64,000 bases of DNA from an uncultured Eubacteriales bacterium. GTDB lineage: Bacteria > Bacillota > Clostridia > Lachnospirales > Lachnospiraceae. Below, one piece after another: positions 17,001-26,746 of this stretch; positions within the stretch are counted from its first letter, which is position 1; the number at the start of each line of letters is the position of its first letter. The notes under the pieces are model-generated. The model had not been told where the DNA came from. It worked only from the letters and a program-made list of their open reading frames with translations, and made no database searches. Both the position numbers and the translations under genes were made by a program. The stretch lies in the NCBI GenBank assembly GCA_900545225.1, contig UQXZ01000006.1, forward strand, positions 1 to 64,000. Direction: 5' to 3'.

Positions 17001-17531
17001 ATGAAAAGAAAACTCTCAGAAATTGGTCTCATATTTGTTTTTTATATTCTGCAGGTTACACTTTTTAATTACATAAGGATAGGTGGGATAGCTCCTAATT
17101 TACTGATTATTCTGCCTATCTTTTTTGGGTTATTAAAAGGTAAAAAAGAGGGAATATTTGTAGGAATATGTTCCGGCTTTATATATGATATTTTCTTCTC
17201 AGGAATTCTGGGATTCTCTATGCTTATCTATACAGTAATAGGCTACATTTGCGGTATGTTTTTCAATCAGTATGAAGAGAGTAACTATATAATACCGTTG
17301 TTATTGACGACTGTAGGAACATTTTCATACGGATTTCTGTCATTTGTAGTTCAGTTCTTATTACATAACAGAATCATAGCGGATTTCTTTATTATGAGAA
17401 TTATCATGCCGGAAGTCATCTATACAGTAATCGTAGCTTTAATAATTTATAAACCAATCAGATTACTGAATGGTATTTTGGATAAAAAGAAAAGTAAGGC
17501 GGTGAACTTAGATGAAGAAATTCATAAATAG
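17001..17531 (+). CDS. mreD: Rod shape-determining protein MreD
   Basis: 176 residues, strongly hydrophobic with about five membrane helices and a basic C-terminus (LDKKKSKAVNLDEEIHK). Integral membrane component of the elongation complex. The next gene starts inside it, a 20-nt overlap, which suggests coupled translation. Confidence 0.9.
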   Translation: MKRKLSEIGLIFVFYILQVTLFNYIRIGGIAPNLLIILPIFFGLLKGKKEGIFVGICSGFIYDIFFSGILGFSMLIYTVIGYICGMFFNQYEESNYIIPLLLTTVGTFSYGFLSFVVQFLLHNRIIADFFIMRIIMPEVIYTVIVALIIYKPIRLLNGILDKKKSKAVNLDEEIHK

Positions 17532-20289
17532 TCTGAAATCATTTTTCAACAATAGAATTGCCGTACTTATTGCTGTTTTGATAGTTCTTTTTTCCATACT
17601 TGTTGTCCACCTGTTCAATCTGCAGATTATTAAGGGAAATGAATATAAGAAATCCCTTAATTCTTCGATTGAAAAGGTAATAAGCACACAGGCCTCAAGG
17701 GGAAGAATATTTGACAGAAATGGTGTTCTTCTTGCTTATGACGATATTGTATATGCGGTTAACATCAGTGATACAGGTTCATATAAAAATAAAACTGAGA
17801 AAAATGAATCCATTAATAATTCAATAATAAAAACATTGGATATACTTAAGAAAAATGGAGATAAGTATACTAATACATTTGGAATTTCATATGAAGATGG
17901 TAAATATAAATACAATGTAGAAGGTAATTCAAGACTCGGATTTTTAAGAGACTGTTATGGTAAGGCTACCATTGCAGACTTAAGTGATGAACAGAAGGAT
18001 TCATCTGCAGAAGATCTGATGAAATATATGATAGAAAATTATCAGATTAATACAGAGAATTTATCTCCTGAGGATTTATTGGAGATTCTCTACCTCAGAA
18101 TGAACCTTACAGCTAATTCTTATACAAGATATAAGGAATTTACAATTGCCAGTGAAATATCCGAATCAAGTGTTGCTGCCATATCAGAGAATCAGAATAC
18201 ATTTGTGGGTATAACAGTCGACAGCCAGTATGTACGAAGATACAACGACAGTAAGTATTACTCAGCACTTATGGGATATACAGGTGTTGTAAGTACGGAT
18301 CAGCTTGAAGAACTCCAGAAAGAAAACTCTTCATATGATAATACTGACATTGTTGGTAAGGGCGGAATAGAAGAAGCATTTGAGCATGACCTTGCAGGTA
18401 CGAAGGGTGAGAAACATGTATATCTTGATACTGTAGGACGAATAACAGAGGTTATTGGTGAGACACAGTCTACTACAGGTCATGATGTATATCTCACAAT
18501 AGATTCGAGACTTCAGGTTAAGTTATATGATTTACTTGAAGATAAGCTTACTGAAATCGTACTTTCTCACTTAATCGAGAGTGGTGAAAAGTATATTTAT
18601 GACTCAGGTGGAGCGCTTATCGACCTGTATATTTTAATGCCTGAGGTGTATTTCGCGCTTATAGACAATGACTTAGTATCTTTCGATCAGTTAAGAGACC
18701 CTAAAACGGATTTAGAAAAGAGTGTTAACGAAAGATATGAAGAAAGATTAAAACAGGAAACAGACTGGCTCTCAAATGAATTGAAGGGCGAAGGCACAAA
18801 GTATAACGATCTTTCAGATGAAAATAAGTCATATGTATGGAGAGCATATGAAATTCTTACTGAGAACAATATTATAAGAAGTGATCTTGTTAACATTGAA
18901 GATGACGTAATAGAAAATTGGAATAACGGTGCAAATGTAAGCTTTAAGGAACTCTTAGAGCATTGCATTACAAACGGATGGGTAGACCTTTCAGATATTT
19001 CCGACAGTCAGTACACTGACCTTTCTGAAGTATATTCAAAGGTAATATCTTACATTGTGGAAAAGGTTTCTGAGGACAGAGAATTCTGCCTTAACATCTA
19101 TAAATATTTAATTGAAGATGGTGTGGTTTCAGGCCGTGAAATGTGCATGCTTTTATATGAACAGGGATATTTAGAAAAGGATGATTATTATAACAGCCTT
19201 TCTAACTGGACATTGTCTGCAAGTGATTATATAAGAGCGGCAATGAATAATAAGGTCTTAACACCTGGTACACTTGGTATTGCACCAAGTTCAGGTGCGG
19301 CAGTTCTTGAAGATCCTAATAACGGTCAGTTACTGGCACTTGTATCTTATCCGGGTTACGACACTAATAAATTAAGTGGAACAATGGATGTGGATTATTA
19401 CAATAAAATAAGCAGAAATGCCTCAAAACCATTGCTTAACTGGGCAACTCAGGCTCAGACCATGCCGGGTTCCACATTTAAAATGGCCACGGCATTAGTG
19501 GGACTTAACAAGGGAATAATCGATCCTTATACACAGATATATTGCAGCGGTTTATTTACCGAGGTTACGCCTTCGCCGAGATGTTCGGTTTATCCGGGAG
19601 AACACGGCAATGAAACAGTTCAAACCGCCCTCAGGGATTCGTGCAATGTATTCTTCTATTCAATAGGTTATGATCTTGCAAAGAGCAAAGACGGATCATA
19701 CGATTCGGATTACGGAACGGATATACTCAAAAAATATACGGATGATTTGGGACTTTCCGTAAAATCGGGAATAGAAATACCGGAATCCACGCCGAAAGCG
19801 TCTGATACAAATGCCATTGCATCTGCGATAGGACAGGGTACGGCACAGTATTCTTGTCTTAATCTTTCAAGATATGTATCTACCATTGCAAACGGCGGAA
19901 AGAGTTACGAAACCCATCTTGTTCTTAAAGTTACGGATAATTCGGGAAAGACCATAAAAGAAACAAACAGTGTTTTATCAAATGAAATGGATTATATCTC
20001 TGACTCTGCATGGCAGGCGGTTCACGAGGGTATGATTCTTGCGGTTCAGCACTATAAGACATTCAGCGGATTGGAGTCACTGAAGGTAGCGGGCAAAACA
20101 GGTACGTCACAGGTCAATAAAACCACAATGGATAACGGTACATTTGTATCGTATGCACCTTACGACAATCCGGAAATTGCGCTTTCCATTGAGATTCCGA
20201 ACGGATACACATCAACATATAATGCACAGAGTGCAGCCGCTTTTTATGAGTGGTATTTCAAAGATTTTAAGAATGGAGCCAATAATTAA
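17512..20289 (+). CDS. Penicillin-binding protein 2 with a large internal insertion
   Basis: 925 residues: class B transpeptidase of the elongation complex. Membrane anchor about 15-37, then the dimerisation domain (SRGRIFDRNGVLLAYDD). The catalytic set is STFK (Ser654), SCN (710-712) and KTGT (862-865). About 230 extra residues, mostly charged, lie between LTIDSRLQ (about 328) and the start of the transpeptidase domain (SSGAAVLEDP, about 595). Clostridial PBP2s are often long, but this is well above the 600-700 of most. ATG 17512 is supported by GGCGGTG. Codon use shifts near 19.4 kb. Confidence 0.93.
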   Translation: MKKFINSLKSFFNNRIAVLIAVLIVLFSILVVHLFNLQIIKGNEYKKSLNSSIEKVISTQASRGRIFDRNGVLLAYDDIVYAVNISDTGSYKNKTEKNESINNSIIKTLDILKKNGDKYTNTFGISYEDGKYKYNVEGNSRLGFLRDCYGKATIADLSDEQKDSSAEDLMKYMIENYQINTENLSPEDLLEILYLRMNLTANSYTRYKEFTIASEISESSVAAISENQNTFVGITVDSQYVRRYNDSKYYSALMGYTGVVSTDQLEELQKENSSYDNTDIVGKGGIEEAFEHDLAGTKGEKHVYLDTVGRITEVIGETQSTTGHDVYLTIDSRLQVKLYDLLEDKLTEIVLSHLIESGEKYIYDSGGALIDLYILMPEVYFALIDNDLVSFDQLRDPKTDLEKSVNERYEERLKQETDWLSNELKGEGTKYNDLSDENKSYVWRAYEILTENNIIRSDLVNIEDDVIENWNNGANVSFKELLEHCITNGWVDLSDISDSQYTDLSEVYSKVISYIVEKVSEDREFCLNIYKYLIEDGVVSGREMCMLLYEQGYLEKDDYYNSLSNWTLSASDYIRAAMNNKVLTPGTLGIAPSSGAAVLEDPNNGQLLALVSYPGYDTNKLSGTMDVDYYNKISRNASKPLLNWATQAQTMPGSTFKMATALVGLNKGIIDPYTQIYCSGLFTEVTPSPRCSVYPGEHGNETVQTALRDSCNVFFYSIGYDLAKSKDGSYDSDYGTDILKKYTDDLGLSVKSGIEIPESTPKASDTNAIASAIGQGTAQYSCLNLSRYVSTIANGGKSYETHLVLKVTDNSGKTIKETNSVLSNEMDYISDSAWQAVHEGMILAVQHYKTFSGLESLKVAGKTGTSQVNKTTMDNGTFVSYAPYDNPEIALSIEIPNGYTSTYNAQSAAAFYEWYFKDFKNGANN

Positions 20290-21476
20290 TGTTTAAAAAA
20301 TACAACTTGCGAAGCTACAACTATGCGCTTGTAACGCTTGTTGTAATAACTTCGATTTTCGGACTGTTAATAATTAACAGTGCAGATTCATCATACACGG
20401 TAAAACAGGCCGGCGGCATTGTTATGGCATTACTTTGGATGACGTTTTTGTCATTCGTTGATTATCATTTTATTTTGAAATATTACAGAGTGCTGTATAT
20501 ATTACTTGTTTTACTGCTGGTAGGAGTAAAGCTGTTCGGTGTATCGGCGGGCGGCGCAACCCGTTGGCTCGGAAGCGGCGCGTTTAGAATTCAGCCTTCC
20601 GAAATGGGAAAGCTTATGCTTATACTGTTTCTTGCTCAGCTGCTTTATACCAATAAGGGGAAGCTGAATTCATGGAAATTTCTGGTTTTTGTAAATGCAA
20701 TACTTGCGGTTCCGCTTTTGCTTATTGTTTCACAGCCCGATCTTTCACAGACGATATTACTGTTTTTGATAATGTTTGTTGTTTTATATACAGCTGGTTT
20801 CCCATATAAGAAGTTGGGGAAAATAATGATGGTTGCGGTTCCCGTAGCGGTTGGGTTATTTATTTACATACAAAATCCCAATCAGAAACTGTTAAAACCT
20901 TATCAGTGGCGAAGGGTAATGGCGTTTATAAACCCCGAAAATTATGACGATAATGTCTATCAGCAGAAATATGCGGTTCAGGCCATCGGATCCGGAGGAT
21001 TAACCGGCAAGGGATTAGGTAATGATGACCCGTCATCACTCCTTAATTCCAACTACATTGCGGAGGCCCATACAGACTTTGTTTTTGCGGCCCTCGGTGA
21101 GCAGCTTGGATTTATCGGTTCCATAATAGCCATAGGCCTTCTGGCTGCCATTGTATTTGTATGTATATATATTGCAATCAAAACCAGAGACTATGCGGGA
21201 AGACTGATAGTCATAGGAATTGCGTCATATATAGGTTTTCAAACATTCTTTAATATAGGTGTAGTAACACAGTTATTACCTAATACAGGACTTGCATTGC
21301 CGTTCTTCAGTTACGGTTTAAGTTCTCTTATTACCCTTTATACATCCATGGGTATAGTATTAAATATAAGCCTGCAGAATGGACAGGTCAAAGATAAAGA
21401 TTTATTCATTAGTGGTATAGTTGACATTGAAGAAGTCCGAGATGATGAGAAAAAGACACACAGACTCAGACTGTAA
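20289..21476 (+). CDS. rodA: RodA/FtsW-type SEDS peptidoglycan polymerase
   Basis: 395 residues, about ten membrane helices. SEDS signatures include FRIQPSEMGKL, SQPDLSQT, EAHTDFVFAALGEQLGF and the C-terminal LPFFSYGLSS. It polymerises lipid II together with the class B PBP encoded just upstream; its ATG overlaps the pbp2 stop codon by 1 nt. The mreBCD-pbp2 setting points to RodA rather than FtsW. Confidence 0.93.
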   Translation: MFKKYNLRSYNYALVTLVVITSIFGLLIINSADSSYTVKQAGGIVMALLWMTFLSFVDYHFILKYYRVLYILLVLLLVGVKLFGVSAGGATRWLGSGAFRIQPSEMGKLMLILFLAQLLYTNKGKLNSWKFLVFVNAILAVPLLLIVSQPDLSQTILLFLIMFVVLYTAGFPYKKLGKIMMVAVPVAVGLFIYIQNPNQKLLKPYQWRRVMAFINPENYDDNVYQQKYAVQAIGSGGLTGKGLGNDDPSSLLNSNYIAEAHTDFVFAALGEQLGFIGSIIAIGLLAAIVFVCIYIAIKTRDYAGRLIVIGIASYIGFQTFFNIGVVTQLLPNTGLALPFFSYGLSSLITLYTSMGIVLNISLQNGQVKDKDLFISGIVDIEEVRDDEKKTHRLRL

Positions 21477-21485
21477 GGAGTAGTT

Positions 21486-22796
21486 ATGGCTAGAAAAAGA
21501 TATTCCGCAAAACCAAAAGCGGCAATAATTATTTTCATAATTGTAATCGCTTATGCAATAAGCTTTTCAGTTATGCTCCTGTTCAGACCGTCAACAGCAA
21601 TATATGAAGTAGTTGCCGGCGGACTTACTCAGACATACACTGCCCGAGGCCTGGTAATGAGACAGGAAAAAGTTTACAATGCCGAGAGCAGTGGTGCTAT
21701 ATCATATTTTCAAAGTGAAGGTGCAAGAGTAAAGGTTAACGATCCTATTTATGCAATGGGAAATGTATCCGATGAACTCAGTAAAGACAATACAGAGCTT
21801 ACAGATACAAGACTTGAGCAGCTTCGAAGTGCATTAAAATCATATGTTACTAATTACAATACAGACGGTTTTGGTTCACTTTACGATACAAAAAATGCAA
21901 TAAATACAATTCTTATAAGTGCGCATAATGATGTTACAAACGGAAAGAATAATATAAGTACAGTCAATGCTCAGGTTACCGGATATGTTGAATATCAGGT
22001 GGATGGACATGAAAATATGACGGAAGATGATTTAAGTGATTCTTTATTTGACAGAAATAATGAAATAAAAGTTACTAAGACAGCTGACCATAATGAAGTT
22101 AAGTCAGGTAATCCGGCATATAAGATTGTTACAAGTGAAGACTGGAACATTTACATTAAACTGGAAGACAGTACAATATCCGAATATGGACTTGCCGATG
22201 TAAATGGTGTCTCTCTGAGATTAGGTAAGAACAATGTACTTACAAGAGGTAACTTTGAAATCATTGAGAAAAACGGCAAGAAGTATGGAAAGATAACACT
22301 TGATAAGTATGTTGAATACTATCTCTCAGACAGATATGCCAATATAGAGATAACATCCAACAACGTAACAGGTCTTAAGGTTCCTAATTCATCATTAGCC
22401 ATTGAAGATATGTATGTTGTTCCTTCAGATTATCTTACTAAGGGAGCATCAGGAGAATATGGATTCTTCCAGCAGAGTGGTTCAAATGTATCATTTATTA
22501 CACCTGTTATTTCAAAAACAGATGATGATTACTGTTATTTAAGAACACGTCGTATAAAAAGTGGTGTGGTTCTTAAAAAACCTGATTCAAATGAAACATA
22601 TACAGTTGGAAGAATTGAAAGACTGACAGGTGTATATAGTGTAAATACAGGTTATACAGTATTTAAGCCTGTAGAGATACTGGATCAGAATAAAGAGTAT
22701 TCTATTGTAAAGCAGGGATATGAGCAGAGTCTTTCCATTTATGACAGAATATTATTAAATGCAGCAGATTACAGTTCAGATGAGGTTGTTTTTTAA
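21486..22796 (+). CDS. HlyD-like membrane-anchored protein of the sepF locus
   Basis: 436 residues. Short basic N-terminus, one membrane helix (about 12-34), then TYTARGLVMRQEKVYNAESSGAISYFQSEGARVKVNDPIYAM, two separated pieces of which resemble the lipoyl-like hairpin of HlyD/membrane fusion proteins. The rest is extracellular. No transporter gene is adjacent; it lies between rodA and ylmE-sepF, so a role at the cell surface linked to wall growth or division is an inference. The start after AAGGAGTAGTT is clear. Confidence 0.75.
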   Translation: MARKRYSAKPKAAIIIFIIVIAYAISFSVMLLFRPSTAIYEVVAGGLTQTYTARGLVMRQEKVYNAESSGAISYFQSEGARVKVNDPIYAMGNVSDELSKDNTELTDTRLEQLRSALKSYVTNYNTDGFGSLYDTKNAINTILISAHNDVTNGKNNISTVNAQVTGYVEYQVDGHENMTEDDLSDSLFDRNNEIKVTKTADHNEVKSGNPAYKIVTSEDWNIYIKLEDSTISEYGLADVNGVSLRLGKNNVLTRGNFEIIEKNGKKYGKITLDKYVEYYLSDRYANIEITSNNVTGLKVPNSSLAIEDMYVVPSDYLTKGASGEYGFFQQSGSNVSFITPVISKTDDDYCYLRTRRIKSGVVLKKPDSNETYTVGRIERLTGVYSVNTGYTVFKPVEILDQNKEYSIVKQGYEQSLSIYDRILLNAADYSSDEVVF

Positions 22797-22808
22797 AAGA
22801 GAGATATT

Positions 22809-23498
22809 ATGTTAAAAGATGCATTAATTGAAGTTGAGAATAACATATTGGACGCCTGTGAAAGATCAGGCAGAAATCCTGAAGAAGTAACATTAATAGC
22901 AGTAAGTAAAACAAAACCTGTGGAAATGTTACAGGAAGTTTACAACGAAGGTATCAGAGACTTTGGTGAAAACTATGTTCAGGAGTTAGCTGACAAGATT
23001 GAAATCATGCCAAAGGATATCAGATGGCATATGATAGGTCACCTTCAGAGAAATAAGGTAAAGTATCTTGTTGGCAAGGTAGCATGTATTCATTCAGTTG
23101 ACAGCTTAAGACTTGCTGAAGTAATCAATGAACGTTCAATTAAATTAGGCGTTGTAACAGAAATTATGGCCGAAGTTAATATTGCAGGTGAAGAATCAAA
23201 ATTTGGATTTACACGTGATGAGGGTTTTGATTTTGCCGAGAAGGTAAGCACCATGGAAGGTGTTAAACTTGTAGGTCTTATGACAAGCGCCCCATATGTT
23301 AATGATCCTGAGGAAAATCGCCAGTACTTTAGGGAAATGAAGTCTTTAAGTGTTGACATTAACGAGAAAAACATTAATAATATAAACATTACTGAACTAT
23401 CAATGGGAATGACAAATGATTATATAGTTGCAGTAGAAGAGGGGGCGACTCACGTAAGAGTCGGAACAGCGATCTTTGGAGCAAGAAACTATAGTTGA
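22809..23498 (+). CDS. YggS/YlmE family PLP homeostasis protein
   Basis: 229 residues with a fold type III PLP barrel lacking the second domain of alanine racemase. The PLP lysine is in LIAVSKTKP; also DFGENYVQEL, WHMIGHLQRNK and the phosphate-binding LSMGMTNDY. The family buffers pyridoxal phosphate and has no proven catalytic activity. Its place before sepF is conserved in Firmicutes. Confidence 0.92.
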   Translation: MLKDALIEVENNILDACERSGRNPEEVTLIAVSKTKPVEMLQEVYNEGIRDFGENYVQELADKIEIMPKDIRWHMIGHLQRNKVKYLVGKVACIHSVDSLRLAEVINERSIKLGVVTEIMAEVNIAGEESKFGFTRDEGFDFAEKVSTMEGVKLVGLMTSAPYVNDPEENRQYFREMKSLSVDINEKNINNINITELSMGMTNDYIVAVEEGATHVRVGTAIFGARNYS

Positions 23499-23521
23499 GT
23501 GTATGAGTGGAGGCAGTTGTT

Positions 23522-24076
23522 ATGGCATTCGGAGCATTAAAGAATCTTTTTAAAGAAGATGTTGAAGACGAAGAAGAATTATATGAACCTGAAGATTATG
23601 ATGATGTAGAGGAAGAGCCAAAAGCCAGCAAGCGTAAGCGTGGCGGTCTTTTCTCAAAAAAGGACGATTCAGAAGATTTATATAAAGAAGATGTGTACGA
23701 ATCAAAGAATGACAATGTTGTTCCAATTCGTACAACGAGAACAAAGCAGATGGAAGTAGTAGTTATTAAACCTAATTCAATTAACGACGGCGAAGAGATT
23801 ACAAAGACATTATTATCTGGTAGAGCCGTAATCCTTAATTTAGAAGGAATCGATTATAACCTTTCACAGAGAATAATCGACTATTCAGCAGGAACATGTT
23901 GTGCAATCGACGGTAAGTTCCACAGCATTACAAACTTTATTTATATCGTAACACCAAAGGATGTTCAGTTATCAGGTGACTTCGAAAAGGCTATGGGTAT
24001 GTTCGGTGAGACTGCAATTGATTCAAACCCTGTATCATCAATGGCTGCAGGAAGCAAGTACGAGTATAAGTTCTAA
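23522..24076 (+). CDS. sepF: Cell division protein SepF
   Basis: 184 residues from ATG 23522, chosen because GGAGG lies 8 nt upstream (a GTG at 23507 is also in frame). N-terminal membrane-binding amphipathic segment (MAFGALKNLFKED), a long acidic/basic linker, then the SepF domain (about 85-175: VVIKPNSINDGEEI, GRAVILNLEGID, QRIIDYSAGTCCAIDG). It bundles FtsZ at the division septum. Confidence 0.93.
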   Translation: MAFGALKNLFKEDVEDEEELYEPEDYDDVEEEPKASKRKRGGLFSKKDDSEDLYKEDVYESKNDNVVPIRTTRTKQMEVVVIKPNSINDGEEITKTLLSGRAVILNLEGIDYNLSQRIIDYSAGTCCAIDGKFHSITNFIYIVTPKDVQLSGDFEKAMGMFGETAIDSNPVSSMAAGSKYEYKF

Positions 24077-24099
24077 TATAATTACAATAGGAGATAGTT

Positions 24100-25188
24100 A
24101 TGTCAGAAATCATTAGTGTTATTAATGGTGAGGACATACTATATGAAATTAATATTACAAAAGGGTTTCAGGAATTTTCAAAGTTCTTGAAACCATTTTT
24201 GTCAAATGGGCAAAAAGTTTGCATAGTTTCAGATAGTAATGTTGCACCTTTATACTTAGAAAATATAAAAAATGTTGTTGAAGAATGCGGCAATGCATGC
24301 TTTTCTTTCACATTTAATGCGGGAGAGGAAAATAAGAACCTCAACACAGTTCAGGATTTATACGAATTCCTTATTGAAAACCGTATGGAGAGAAGAGATA
24401 TTTTACTTGCTCTCGGTGGCGGCGTAGTTGGTGATCTTACAGGATATACAGCTGCAACATATTTAAGAGGAATTAAGTTTATTCAGGTTCCCACAACTCT
24501 TCTTGCACAGACAGATTCAAGTATCGGTGGAAAGACAGGTGTAGACTTCAGAGGTTACAAGAACATGGTTGGAGCATTTCACCAGCCCTCTCTTGTTTAC
24601 ATGAACATGGATACAATCAATACTCTTGATGAGAGACAGTTCTTATCAGGTCTTGGTGAAGTAATTAAGAGTGCTTTAATTAAGGATATTTCATTACTTG
24701 ATTACATCGAGGAACATACACAGGAAATCATTAACAAGGATACAGATGCCTTAACACGTATAGTTACTAACAGCTGTATTATTAAAAAGGGTGTTGTTGA
24801 GAGAGATCCTAAGGAATTCGGTGAAAGAGCATTACTTAACTTCGGTCATACATTAGGTCATGCCATTGAGAAATGTGCCGACTTCAAGATTTTACACGGT
24901 GAATGTGTAGTTCTTGGAATGGTTGCAGCATTAAAGATAAGTCTTTCAAGAGGACTTATCAGCGAAGTTGACTATAACAGAATATATGAATTATTCGAGA
25001 AGTTAGGATATAACTTAGACATTTCATACATGAATCCTGACGAGATAATCAAGACTACAAAATCTGATAAAAAGATGGATAAGGGTGTTGTTAAATTCAT
25101 ACTTCTTGACGGACTTGGAAACGGAATAATTGTAAAAGATATTACAGATGACGAAATGCTTCATGGATTATCAGTAATTATTAAATAA
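24100..25188 (+). CDS. aroB: 3-dehydroquinate synthase
   Basis: 362 residues. Converts DAHP to 3-dehydroquinate, second step of the shikimate pathway, with NAD+ and zinc. NAD-binding GGGVVGDLTGYTAATYLRG, substrate loop TTLLAQTDSSIGGKTGVDF and zinc ligands in FGHTLGHAIE and LHGE. It is followed 8 nt later by lspA; no other aro genes are in the window. Confidence 0.95.
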   Translation: MSEIISVINGEDILYEINITKGFQEFSKFLKPFLSNGQKVCIVSDSNVAPLYLENIKNVVEECGNACFSFTFNAGEENKNLNTVQDLYEFLIENRMERRDILLALGGGVVGDLTGYTAATYLRGIKFIQVPTTLLAQTDSSIGGKTGVDFRGYKNMVGAFHQPSLVYMNMDTINTLDERQFLSGLGEVIKSALIKDISLLDYIEEHTQEIINKDTDALTRIVTNSCIIKKGVVERDPKEFGERALLNFGHTLGHAIEKCADFKILHGECVVLGMVAALKISLSRGLISEVDYNRIYELFEKLGYNLDISYMNPDEIIKTTKSDKKMDKGVVKFILLDGLGNGIIVKDITDDEMLHGLSVIIK

Positions 25189-25196
25189 GGAGTAGT

Positions 25197-25712
25197 ATGA
25201 ATACAAATAAAAATAATATTGTTAAATATACGATTTTTATTGCCCTTTCCGGATTTTTCTTATTTGTGGATCTGCTGACAAAGTTTATAGCTCAGGCGAC
25301 TCTGGAAGGTAAAAAACCATTAGTTCTTATTGACGGCGTTTTAGAGTTGTTATTTATCAGGAATGAAGGCGCCGCATGGGGAATGTTCTCCGGAGCGGGA
25401 ATAATATTTTCCATAATTGCCATAGCAGCCATGATTATTATGATATACGTATTGGTTAGAATGCCTGCAACCAAGCATTACGGAATGCTTTTAGCAACAA
25501 TAATATGCTTATTTACAGGTGCTCTTGGCAATCTTATAGATAGACTCTGGTTGTCTTATGTCAGAGATTTTATTTACTTTTACGGAATAGATTTCCCTGT
25601 ATTTAACGTGGCGGATATATTTGTAACAGTAGGAGCAGTACTTCTTATTATTTCACTTATATTTGTATACAAAGAAAAGGATTACGCATTCCTTAAGATA
25701 AAAAAGAGATAA
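25197..25712 (+). CDS. lspA: Lipoprotein signal peptidase (signal peptidase II)
   Basis: 171 residues, four membrane helices. Conserved NEGAAWGMFSG, and the two catalytic aspartates in GNLIDRLWLSYVRDF and FNVADIFVTVG. Cleaves signal peptides of prolipoproteins. Stop and next start are separated by 1 nt. Confidence 0.95.
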   Translation: MNTNKNNIVKYTIFIALSGFFLFVDLLTKFIAQATLEGKKPLVLIDGVLELLFIRNEGAAWGMFSGAGIIFSIIAIAAMIIMIYVLVRMPATKHYGMLLATIICLFTGALGNLIDRLWLSYVRDFIYFYGIDFPVFNVADIFVTVGAVLLIISLIFVYKEKDYAFLKIKKR

Positions 25713-25713
25713 C

Positions 25714-26745
25714 ATGGAAAGATTAATAATAAAAGCCGATACAAAAGTAAGACTGGATACATTTATTTCGGACAACTCTGAAATTTCCAGATCGGCAGCT
25801 CAGAAAATAATTAAATCGGGAAATGTATATGTTGTTCCCGAAGAAGTTGATATTTATGCAGAAATCGGTATAGATAATGATTCAGACGATTCCGGTGCAG
25901 AGGATACGTTTACAGCAGAAAATGAAGAAAAACTTTCAAAATATGCTGTAGTTAAGTCAAACTATAACGTATCACCGGGAGATAATGTTTTCGTAACTAT
26001 TCCGGATGCAGAAAGCAAAGAGATATTGCCTGTAAATATACCGATTGATATTGTATATGAAGACGATGATGTGGTTGTAGTTAATAAGGACAGAGGTATG
26101 GTTGTGCATCCTTCTGCAGGACACTACGATGACACACTTGTAAATGCTATCCTGTTTAAATATGGCAGGGAAGGGCTTTCTGACTTAAATGGTGAAGAGA
26201 GACCCGGTATTGTCCATAGAATCGACAGAGACACATCAGGATTGCTTGTATGTGCAAAGAATAACAATGCACATGTAAAGCTTTCTGAACAGTTAGCCTG
26301 TCACAGTATGACAAGAAAATATGAGGCAATTGTTCTTAACGGTTTTAATGAAACAGAGGGAGTTGTTGATGCTCCTCTTGCAAGAGGAAACGTTGACAGA
26401 AAGAAGATAGTAATTGACCGTATGAATGGAAAAAGAGCGGTTACTCACTATAAAGTTTTAGAAAATATAGGTACATTTGCCCATATTGAGTGTATACTTG
26501 AGACAGGTAGAACTCACCAGATCAGAGTTCACATGAAAAGCATAGGACATCCGATTCTTGGAGATGAGGTTTATTCAAACTCACCGGCGAAGTTAGGTAA
26601 ATTCTCTTCAGGAGGACAGATGCTTCATGCAAGAACAATAGGTTTTGTACATCCTACTACAGGAAAATATATGGAATTCACTTCGGAGTTACCTAAGTAT
26701 TTTACGGATTGTATAGAATTCATAAAAAAGAAAGGCGGTATTTAA
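25714..26745 (+). CDS. RluA/RluD family pseudouridine synthase with interrupted S4 domain
   Basis: 343 residues. The S4 RNA-binding domain (VRLDTFISDNSEISRSAAQK) is interrupted after GNVYVV by about 38 acidic residues (DSDDSGAEDTFTAENEE) before resuming as VSPGDNVFVTIPDA. The catalytic domain has HRIDRDTSGLLV with the active Asp, and RTHQIRVHMKSIGHPILGD. It modifies uridines in rRNA or tRNA; sites are not predictable. The lspA-rluD order is typical of Firmicutes. Confidence 0.9.
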   Translation: MERLIIKADTKVRLDTFISDNSEISRSAAQKIIKSGNVYVVPEEVDIYAEIGIDNDSDDSGAEDTFTAENEEKLSKYAVVKSNYNVSPGDNVFVTIPDAESKEILPVNIPIDIVYEDDDVVVVNKDRGMVVHPSAGHYDDTLVNAILFKYGREGLSDLNGEERPGIVHRIDRDTSGLLVCAKNNNAHVKLSEQLACHSMTRKYEAIVLNGFNETEGVVDAPLARGNVDRKKIVIDRMNGKRAVTHYKVLENIGTFAHIECILETGRTHQIRVHMKSIGHPILGDEVYSNSPAKLGKFSSGGQMLHARTIGFVHPTTGKYMEFTSELPKYFTDCIEFIKKKGGI

Positions 26746-26746
26746 A

